Under the pieces are notes generated by a model. That model was not told where the DNA came from. It ran no database searches and was given only the letters and a program-made list of their open reading frames with translations. Below, in pieces: positions 1 through 5,648 of a stretch of DNA of 5,648 nt; the stretch's first letter is position 1, and each line of letters starts with the position of its first letter. The translations under genes and the position numbers were made by a program. This DNA comes from Planctomycetota bacterium (lineage in GTDB: Bacteria; Planctomycetota; B129-G9): assembly GCA_003644325.1 (NCBI GenBank), contig QNCA01000116.1:1-5648 (forward strand), written 5' to 3'.

Positions 1-155
1 ACTGAAGGCGCCTCCGACCCACGGGTAGAAATCTCCCAACACGGGACACTTCGGGGAAGAATCCCCCCTCTATCACCTATGTTCTTGCGTTGTAAGGCGA
101 TAAGCACATTCCTCCACCCCGAGACAAGCGGCGGCCAGCCGTCCGGGGAAATCTC

Positions 156-181
156 CGCCCCCCCGATGCATCAGGGGGGCG
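156..181. repeat. Near-perfect 26-bp palindrome / strong GC hairpin
   Basis: Arms 156-163 (CGCCCCCC) and 174-181 (GGGGGGCG) are perfectly complementary over 8 bp. One mismatched pair (C164/A173) separates them from the perfect palindrome GATGCATC at 165-172. As RNA or single-stranded DNA this folds into a very stable stem with a TGCA tetraloop. No run of T follows (the next bases are ACCGTCCCAC), so it is not a classic intrinsic terminator. It could be an operator for a dimeric regulator, a leader RNA structure, or a terminator of a lineage that does not need a U-tract. The structure is seen in the sequence; the function is unknown. Confidence 0.7.
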
Positions 182-367
182 ACCGTCCCACATTCTGTCG
201 CCGACGTAACGGACGGTTCCTACGACCCTTACAACCAAAAGGACGGCCCGTACACAGTCCCCCAAAAAACGGCCGCCTTTTTGCGGTATGACCCATGAAC
301 TATTTTCTCGCATGCTGTCCGCACTTTGAAATCAGCCGAATGAAAGCAAAATGCGAATTTTGCGGGT

Positions 368-373
368 GGAGAG
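368..373 (+). promoter_or_regulatory. Shine-Dalgarno site that sets the sigma factor start
   Basis: GGAGAG lies 5 bases before the ATG at 379. The in-frame ATGs at 295 and 340 have no purine-rich element at a suitable distance, so 379 is the preferred start. An in-frame TGA at 289-291 closes the frame upstream of 295. Confidence 0.6.
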
Positions 374-378
374 CGCAA

Positions 379-960
379 ATGAATGATGATATTGCCGGCC
401 TCATACGAAGAATAGTCGAAGATGGTGAAACCGCGGTTTACAGGGAAGTTGTAGACCGGTTCGCGGAGCAGGCATTCGGCGTGGCCTTCTCCATACTGGG
501 AAATCGCGAGGACGCCCGCGATATCACCCAGGACGCCTTCGTTAAGGCCTACCGGGCGCTGCCGTCGCTGCGCGAACGCTCAAAGTTCGCCCCCTGGCTC
601 AAGCGCATCGTGGCCGATCTCAGCAAGAATTCCCTTCGCGACGGCAGGCGCCGGAGAGCCGCCCACACCGCCGCAGTCCAACACGCAGCCGAAGCCACTG
701 AAGGCCCCCTCGCGCGGGTGGAGGAGCGCGAGACGGACGACGCCGTTTACGGCCACATCCAGGCCTTGCCCGAACGCCACCGCACCGTCATCATCATGAA
801 ATTCCTCGAAGGCATGCGGTACGAGGAGATCGCGTCCTTCCTTGGAATAAGCCCGCGGTCTGCAAAAACTCTGTCGCTCGAAGCCAAACGCTTGCTCCTG
901 GTCCGCCTGAAGAAGCAGGGCATTGCCACACCGGCCACACTCCGCGCCCGTAATGCCTGA
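379..960 (+). CDS. ECF-type (sigma-70 family) RNA polymerase sigma factor
   Basis: This is probably an alternative sigma factor that directs RNA polymerase to a small regulon. From the ATG at 379 it has 193 residues, a usual ECF length. Region 2 spans about residues 20-93. It includes the core-binding and -10-recognition stretch with the typical motif D-I-T-Q-D-A-F (48-54) and the block FAPWLKRIVAD (70-80), followed by basic RDGRRRR (87-93). A linker of about 25 residues leads to region 4 (about 121-178). There ALPERHRTVIIMKFLEGMRY (129-148) precedes the helix-turn-helix YEEIASFLGISPRSAKTL (148-165), which would read the -35 element. The recognition helix is slightly unusual: the common TVKSRLHRAR-like segment is replaced by SAKTLSLEAKRLLLVRL. 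The frame stays open up to an ATG at 295, which would add 28 residues with four cysteines and a histidine, but that start has no ribosome binding site. No anti-sigma gene follows; mgtE starts 201 bases downstream. Family membership is firm; the regulon and the inducing signal cannot be inferred. Confidence 0.9.
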   Translation: MNDDIAGLIRRIVEDGETAVYREVVDRFAEQAFGVAFSILGNREDARDITQDAFVKAYRALPSLRERSKFAPWLKRIVADLSKNSLRDGRRRRAAHTAAVQHAAEATEGPLARVEERETDDAVYGHIQALPERHRTVIIMKFLEGMRYEEIASFLGISPRSAKTLSLEAKRLLLVRLKKQGIATPATLRARNA

Positions 961-1161
961 CGAGGGAACGCCGAACGCCCACGGGTCAAACCCCGATTAC
1001 ACACCCTGACGCTTACCTCGACTTCATCGGGAGAACAGCCGGGCGCACGACCATCCCGCTGACAGGTCCCTGCGTACGCTCCCCCGGATTGAATTTGGGC
1101 CTGAAAGTTGTTAACATGCGGTTTTTCGCCGGGATGAGATTGAAGGACAGGGAGCAACGAT
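961..1161. other. Intergenic gap between sigma gene and mgtE
   Basis: These 201 bases show no gene on either strand. The long minus-strand frames that cross it continue as antisense of mgtE and look like shadows. Weak hairpins are possible (CGGG 982-985 with CCCG 992-995; CGGGA 1028-1032 with TCCCG 1054-1058), but none has a T-tract, so no terminator is called. A promoter-like pair lies near the right end. I looked for an M-box (ykoK) magnesium riboswitch, which often precedes mgtE genes, and did not recognise its conserved elements. Confidence 0.5.
1089..1117 (+). promoter_or_regulatory. Possible sigma-70-type promoter for mgtE
   Basis: TTGAAT (1089-1094) and TAACAT (1112-1117) each match the housekeeping -35 and -10 consensus at 4 of 6 positions, with an ideal 17-base spacer. 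Transcription would begin near 1123-1125, giving a leader of roughly 38 bases before the mgtE start. The stretch is more AT-rich than its surroundings. This would let mgtE be expressed independently of the sigma gene, but such matches also occur by chance. Confidence 0.35.
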
Positions 1162-2523
1162 ATGCCGCACAGGGATGAACTGCAAAGACGCATTGAACAG
1201 ATTCTGCAGCGGGCAGAAGACCTGCCCGAGCAGATGAAGACTTTGCTCAAGGATGTCCATCCCGGCGACGTGGCGGAGACGCTCTCGCGCTTCCCGCGGG
1301 AAGAACAAATCCGCATCTTCGCGGCAATGCCGCCGGATATCGCGGGGGCGGTGCTGGAAGAGCTCGACGAGCCGGACCAATTCACACTTGTTACCTCCGT
1401 CAATGAGGAAAAACTGGCCGACATCATTGACGAGATGGCGCCGGATGAAAGCGCCGACGTGCTGGACCTGCTGACCGACGAAGAACAAGAAGACGTCCTG
1501 GAAGAAGTCGAGCCGGAACACGCGGGGGAAATAAAGGAACTGCTGTCGTACCCCGAGGACTCCGCCGGCGGCATAATGACCACCAAGGTGTTGTCGGTGC
1601 CGGAGACGGCCACCGTAGATGACGCGCTGCGCGAGATAAGGAACGACCCGGACGTAGAGTCGGTGGCGTGTGTCTTCGTCACGGACAGCGACGACATGCT
1701 GAAGGGCGTGCTGACGTTCCGCATGCTGGTGACCGCAAAGCCGGGCACCCCGGTAAGGGATGTAATGGACAAAGACGTAATCTCCGTGAGAATCGACGAC
1801 GACCAAGAGGATGTCGCCGGCATTGTGAGAAAGTACAACTTTGTAGCCGTGCCGGTGGTTGACGAACGGCATCGGCTGCGCGGCGTGGTAACGGTTGACG
1901 ACGTGCTGGACGTGCTGGAAGAAGAGGCCAGCGAGGACATGTACAAGATGGCCGGCACGGCCGCGCGTCACCCGACCAAGGAAGGCGTGCTGAGCAGGGT
2001 CGGCTACAGGCTGCCCTTCCTGGCAACCACACTGTTGGGAGGCCTGGTCACGGCCAACATACTGCTGGCGTTCCGGCATACGACTCAAACCGTAATCATC
2101 CTGGTATCGTTCATCCCCGTAATGGCGGGCACGGCCGGAAACGTGGGAGTGCAGTCCGCCACCATCGTTGTAAGGGGACTGGCGCTGGGCGAGATAGACA
2201 CATCCCGTGTCCTGCGCGTCCTGCGGGGCGAACTGGGTGTGGGGATCCTGCTGGGAATCGCCTGCGGCGCGGTCACGGGACTGGTGGCCGCAATCATCGA
2301 CGCAAACGCGATGCTGGGAGCGGTGGTAACGGCATCCATGATTGCGGGCATCACTGTGGCGGCGACCGCCGGAACGCTCGTGCCGCTGGGGTTAAACAAG
2401 GTCGGCGTGGACCCGGCCATTGCCGCCGGCCCCTTCATCAGCACTCTCAACGACATCACCGGCCTGACCATATACCTGGGTCTGGCGACGATGCTCCTGC
2501 CGTTCCTGGCTGCCTCTGCATGA
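1162..2523 (+). CDS. mgtE: Magnesium transporter/channel MgtE
   Basis: MgtE is a homodimeric inner-membrane Mg2+ channel gated by cytoplasmic Mg2+ sensing. The product has 453 residues, the normal family length. The acidic N domain covers about residues 5-130. A CBS pair follows at about 135-258, with the family signature YPEDSAGGIMT (130-140) and the second CBS ending in VAVPVVDERHRLRGVVTVDD (228-247). An acidic plug/connecting helix at about 248-268 precedes five membrane segments (roughly 283-305, 310-333, 357-381, 385-410, 420-449). The pore signature is clear: P-V-M-A-G-T-A-G-N-V-G-V-Q-S (319-332), then VGVDPAIAAGPFISTLNDITG (414-434). Asp431 appears to correspond to the pore aspartate (Asp432) of the Thermus thermophilus channel. 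The acidic residues of the N and CBS domains fit the Mg2+-dependent closing mechanism. The ribosome binding site AGGGAG (1149-1154) lies 7 bases before the ATG. The hydrolase gene follows after 38 bases and is probably co-transcribed. Confidence 0.96.
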   Translation: MPHRDELQRRIEQILQRAEDLPEQMKTLLKDVHPGDVAETLSRFPREEQIRIFAAMPPDIAGAVLEELDEPDQFTLVTSVNEEKLADIIDEMAPDESADVLDLLTDEEQEDVLEEVEPEHAGEIKELLSYPEDSAGGIMTTKVLSVPETATVDDALREIRNDPDVESVACVFVTDSDDMLKGVLTFRMLVTAKPGTPVRDVMDKDVISVRIDDDQEDVAGIVRKYNFVAVPVVDERHRLRGVVTVDDVLDVLEEEASEDMYKMAGTAARHPTKEGVLSRVGYRLPFLATTLLGGLVTANILLAFRHTTQTVIILVSFIPVMAGTAGNVGVQSATIVVRGLALGEIDTSRVLRVLRGELGVGILLGIACGAVTGLVAAIIDANAMLGAVVTASMIAGITVAATAGTLVPLGLNKVGVDPAIAAGPFISTLNDITGLTIYLGLATMLLPFLAASA

Positions 2524-2526
2524 GTC

Positions 2527-2533
2527 AAGGAGG
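2527..2533 (+). promoter_or_regulatory. Strong Shine-Dalgarno-like sequence without its own start codon
   Basis: AAGGAGG lies just after the mgtE stop, 28 bases before the hydrolase ATG. No ATG, GTG or TTG sits 4-12 bases downstream. The working site for the hydrolase is the second element, GGAGG at 2549-2553, 8 bases before ATG 2562. In-frame TAA at 2556-2558 excludes any earlier start. The first element may act as a ribosome standby or re-initiation site after mgtE, or be fortuitous. Confidence 0.35.
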
Positions 2534-2561
2534 ACGGGCCGATATACCGGAGGCGTAAAGC

Positions 2562-3245
2562 ATGATAATCAGGTGTTACGAAGTGGGGCCGATTGCCGCG
2601 TGTTGCTACGTGGTCGTCGATGAGAACACAAGAGAAGCAATGATAATCGACCCGGGCGGCAACGCGGATTTTATTGTTGATAAGGTAAAAGCGTTGGACG
2701 CGCGGCCAGTGTTGCTGGTAAACACGCACGGCCATGTGGACCACATGGCCGCCAACACCGAGATAAAGGAGGCATTCCCGGACATCAAGATTTGCATACA
2801 TCCCGACGACGCGGAGATGCTGACCGAACCCGGCAAAAACCTGTCGTCTCTCCTCGGCGAGAAGATAACCTCGCCCAAGCCGGACAGGCTGTTAAACGAC
2901 GGGGATGAGATAACGCTCGGCGGCAACACCTTCAGGGTCATTCACCTGCCGGGGCACTCGCGCGGGAGTATCTGTCTGTATTGCGAGAAGCCCGACGGAA
3001 ACGAGCCGGGCATTATCTTCAGCGGTGACACACTGTTTGCGGGCGGCATCGGCCGGACGGATTTCCCCGACCCTGAATCCACGGAGCGGGACAGATTCCG
3101 TATGCTGACGGACGGCATCCGCGAGAAGATACTGAGCCTGCCGGAGGATACGATCGTCTATCCCGGGCACGGTCCGGCAACGACGGCGGGAAAAGAGAAG
3201 CGCGGTAATCCCTTCCTCAAAGGAAGCGGCTCGCTCTGGTTATAA
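2562..3245 (+). CDS. Metallo-beta-lactamase-fold hydrolase, glyoxalase II-like
   Basis: This is a cytoplasmic binuclear metal hydrolase of 227 residues. The metal-binding set is complete: T-H-G-H-V-D-H (55-61, ligands His56, His58, Asp60, His61), His132 in LPGHSRGS (129-136), Asp156 in FSGDTLFAGGIGRTDFP (153-169) and His203 in YPGHGPATT (200-208). The GRTDFP and PGHGPATT...NPFL features are typical of the short glyoxalase-II-like subgroup, which lacks the long C-terminal helical domain of true GloB (about 250 residues). The substrate is therefore uncertain: hydroxyacylglutathione or another thioester is plausible, but members of this subgroup vary. No signal peptide is seen. The start is forced by an in-frame stop at 2556-2558, and GGAGG lies 8 bases upstream. 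It follows mgtE by 38 bases, so shared transcription is likely, although no functional link to magnesium is evident. The C-terminal tail after NPFL is Gly/Ser-rich and short. Confidence 0.92.
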   Translation: MIIRCYEVGPIAACCYVVVDENTREAMIIDPGGNADFIVDKVKALDARPVLLVNTHGHVDHMAANTEIKEAFPDIKICIHPDDAEMLTEPGKNLSSLLGEKITSPKPDRLLNDGDEITLGGNTFRVIHLPGHSRGSICLYCEKPDGNEPGIIFSGDTLFAGGIGRTDFPDPESTERDRFRMLTDGIREKILSLPEDTIVYPGHGPATTAGKEKRGNPFLKGSGSLWL

Positions 3246-3294
3246 CACGCCGGGGTCAGCCGCCTTCCATTCGCCTCGGGCCGGCCGGCTTCCA
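3246..3294. other. Convergent intergenic gap between the hydrolase and panE-like genes
   Basis: The plus-strand operon and the minus-strand operon end 49 bases apart. The gap contains a perfect 10-bp palindrome GCCGGCCGGC (3280-3289) and a weak AGCCG/CGGCT pairing (3258-3262 with 3286-3290, long loop). Neither has a T-tract, so no bidirectional intrinsic terminator can be supported. Termination may be Rho-dependent or involve read-through into the facing gene. Confidence 0.5.
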
Positions 3295-4230
3295 CTACAT
3301 CGGGGCCGCGCGACGGGCGGCAGCCCCGAGCGCCTTGACCAGCGCGTGAAGAAGGGCGTTGAACGGCGCTTCTATCCCTGCCCGGGCGGCACGCACGGCG
3401 AGAGCGCCGTTTATCTGGTCGATTTCCGTGCGGCGGCCGTGGAGCACATCCTGCAACATAGATGAAATGTTCTCGCCGGTGGCCTTGCATACCTCAAGCA
3501 CCTTCGCGTAGGGATCGTCGCACGGCAGGCAGACCTCGGCGGCCTGTGCCACCGCAATGCCCTCCTCCACAACCGTGCGCATGATGCCCTTCAGCGCCCG
3601 GTCCTCCGCAAGCACGCCGTTCCTGACGCAGAGCAGGGCAGTGAGAGGATTGATGGCGGCATTTATGAGCGTCTTGAGCCAGATACAGCCGACGACGTTT
3701 TCGACCGCCTCGCAGTTAAACCCGGCGGCCGTGAGGGAACGCGCGACCTCTACAACACGCGCCGAGATGCCGCCGGATGGTTCGCCGACAAGCGTGTCGC
3801 CGACTCCGGCGTGCCTGATATGTCCCGGCGCAAGAACGTTGGCGCCGTGGGATGTGGTGCCGGCGAGAATTCGGCCCGTGCCGAGGATTTCATCCGCCGC
3901 TTCGACGTTGCCCAGGCCGTTTTGCAGCGTTAGCAGGGCGGTTTCGGGTTTGAGGAAAGGAGCAATACCCCGGAGCGCCTCGCGGGTATCATAGGCCTTA
4001 ACGGCAAGGATAGCCAGGTCCGTCTGCTCCACGCAACGATGGTCGAGGGTCGCTTTGAGTTGCACCAGCCGCGAACCATCCTCGTCATCGATACGCACGC
4101 CGCCTGCCCCGTTGATGGCGCCGACGGTCTGCTCGTTCCGGCCGATGAGCACGGTGTCCAGGCCGCCCTCCTTGAGGACGCCGCCCAGCAGGCATCCTAT
4201 GGCCCCGGTACCCACGATGCCGACTCTCAT
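3295..4230 (-). CDS. panE: 2-dehydropantoate 2-reductase (ketopantoate reductase) family
   Basis: The family reduces ketopantoate to pantoate with NADPH, a step of pantothenate and CoA synthesis in the cytoplasm. The 311-residue product has the full two-domain layout. An N-terminal Rossmann fold carries G-x-G-x-x-G at 7-12 (GTGAIG), Arg31 where the NADP phosphate is usually bound, AVKAYDT (76-82) and LQNGLGN (102-108). GTTSHGA (124-130) follows in the same domain. The C-terminal helical domain carries WLKTLINAAINPLTAL (184-199), with Lys186 as the likely catalytic lysine, and SSMLQDV...RRTEIDQINGA (256-276), with Glu269 matching the family's active-site glutamate. All key residues seem present, so it should be active, although the family includes paralogues acting on other 2-keto acids. 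A purine-rich site GAGAAG (4236-4241, minus strand) lies 5 bases before the start, inside the upstream small gene. The start overlaps that gene's stop as ATGA, suggesting translational coupling. Confidence 0.92.
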   Translation of the reverse strand: MRVGIVGTGAIGCLLGGVLKEGGLDTVLIGRNEQTVGAINGAGGVRIDDEDGSRLVQLKATLDHRCVEQTDLAILAVKAYDTREALRGIAPFLKPETALLTLQNGLGNVEAADEILGTGRILAGTTSHGANVLAPGHIRHAGVGDTLVGEPSGGISARVVEVARSLTAAGFNCEAVENVVGCIWLKTLINAAINPLTALLCVRNGVLAEDRALKGIMRTVVEEGIAVAQAAEVCLPCDDPYAKVLEVCKATGENISSMLQDVLHGRRTEIDQINGALAVRAARAGIEAPFNALLHALVKALGAAARRAAPM

Positions 4231-4355
4231 TTTAACTTCTCGTACTCTTCGCCCATGATGGTAACGCAGTGTCCCAGGCCCGAAAACTTACCCGACTCGA
4301 CATTCTCGACGTGCCTGCGGAATGCCCTGCGGCATTCTTCGGCAAGGGGCTCCGT

Positions 4356-4370
<15 letters not shown>
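4227..4370 (-). CDS. Small hypothetical protein (47 aa) between gyrB and panE
   Basis: I do not recognise this protein. The frame encodes 47 residues beginning MSDRRTEPLAEECRR and ending HCVTIMGEEYEKLK, with a charged, probably helical N-terminal half and a short segment SGKFSGLGHC (27-36). Three arguments support it as real. Its stop overlaps the panE start in the tight ATGA arrangement. Most third codon positions are G or C, like the neighbours. It fills what would otherwise be a 158-base gap between two same-strand genes. The start is well defined: the ATG at 4368-4370 is the first possible start after the in-frame gyrB stop, and GAGAAG (4378-4383, minus strand) lies 7 bases upstream. That start and leader sit inside a 26-bp tandem duplication. 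There is no signal peptide, membrane segment or known domain. It could be a regulator, a small accessory protein, or chance. Confidence 0.6.

Positions 4371-5648
<1,278 letters not shown>

Larger units (their letters stand above)
1..378. other. Leader/intergenic region upstream of the sigma factor gene, no gene seen
   Basis: I see no convincing gene in this stretch. Short open frames exist on both strands (79-291 plus, 77-313 minus), but their translations are rich in Pro, Arg and Gly, lack recognisable motifs, and have no good ribosome binding site. The region does hold structure: a small hairpin (GGGGA 53-57 with TCCCC 62-66), a strong palindromic hairpin at 156-181, and four GGACGG/CCGTCC hexamers between 139 and 246. 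No tRNA or rRNA signature was recognised. It is most likely the 5' regulatory region of the sigma gene plus the end of an intergenic space whose left-hand gene lies outside the window. Confidence 0.6.

Noticed and set aside
264..282. A-run, CGGCCG and T-run resembling an intrinsic terminator
   Set aside because: When the A and T runs are paired, the inner bases do not form a stem with a workable loop; the palindrome and the runs are out of register.
18..986. Repeated 9-mers CCCACGGGT (18-26 and 978-986) and GAAATCTCC (28-36 and 148-156)
   Set aside because: Dozens of 9-base coincidences are expected in a window of this size, and the flanks do not match.
1118..1161. Possible M-box magnesium riboswitch ahead of mgtE
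   Set aside because: The predicted leader is only about 38 bases and the gap is 201 bases without recognisable M-box elements. A covariance-model scan of 961-1161 would settle it.
747..1958. Long minus-strand open frame (403 codons) antisense to the sigma gene and mgtE
   Set aside because: The translation is low-complexity, Ser/Thr-rich and motif-free, and most of it lies opposite the firmly identified mgtE. It is a shadow of codon bias in the real genes.
1111..2088. Second minus-strand frame (325 codons) antisense to mgtE
   Set aside because: It is His/Gln/Arg-rich with no domain, and entirely opposite mgtE and its leader. It is a shadow frame.
3258..3290. Hairpin in the convergent gap as a bidirectional terminator
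   Set aside because: The only pairings are a 5-bp stem with a long loop and a loop-less 10-bp palindrome, with no T-tract on either strand.
3557..4258. Plus-strand open frames opposite the panE-like gene
   Set aside because: They are Ser/Pro/Arg-rich and without motifs or ribosome binding sites, while the minus strand encodes a complete ketopantoate reductase.

Overview
The window looks like bacterial chromosome: GC-rich, densely packed with genes, and carrying housekeeping functions, with no mobile element, tRNA, rRNA or CRISPR array visible. The lineage cannot be fixed from sequence alone. The GyrB C-terminal half has a long insert between its TOPRIM core and its tail, unlike the short Gram-positive form. 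With Shine-Dalgarno starts and ordinary ECF, MgtE and PanE proteins, this fits a diderm bacterium, possibly a planctomycete/verrucomicrobia-like or other uncultivated phylum. That placement is a low-confidence inference.

Layout, left to right. Positions 1-378 show no convincing gene. They hold a strong GC-rich hairpin (156-181) and four copies of the hexamer GGACGG/CCGTCC, two per strand. On the plus strand follow an ECF-type sigma factor (379-960), a 201-base gap with a plausible promoter, a full-length MgtE magnesium channel (1162-2523), and 38 bases later a glyoxalase-II-like metallo-beta-lactamase-fold hydrolase (2562-3245). After a 49-base convergent gap the minus strand begins. In transcription order it carries the 3' part of gyrB (4389-5648, running off the window), a small 47-residue gene (4227-4370) and a ketopantoate reductase gene, panE-like (3295-4230). 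The small gene overlaps panE by four bases (ATGA).

The genes fall into two probable transcription units. mgtE and the hydrolase gene are close enough to be co-transcribed, and the sigma gene upstream could belong with them or stand alone. gyrB, the 47-residue gene and panE form a tight minus-strand unit, with likely translational coupling at the last junction. The metabolic roles (Mg2+ entry, thioester or other hydrolysis, pantothenate synthesis, DNA supercoiling) do not form one pathway.

The most unusual item is a perfect 26-bp tandem duplication (4356-4407) exactly at the gyrB stop / small-gene start. A single-copy ancestor would have had gyrB and the small gene overlapping through ATGTCTGA. 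The duplication separates them and leaves a second, out-of-frame start codon. I do not see a convincing new multi-gene system in this window.
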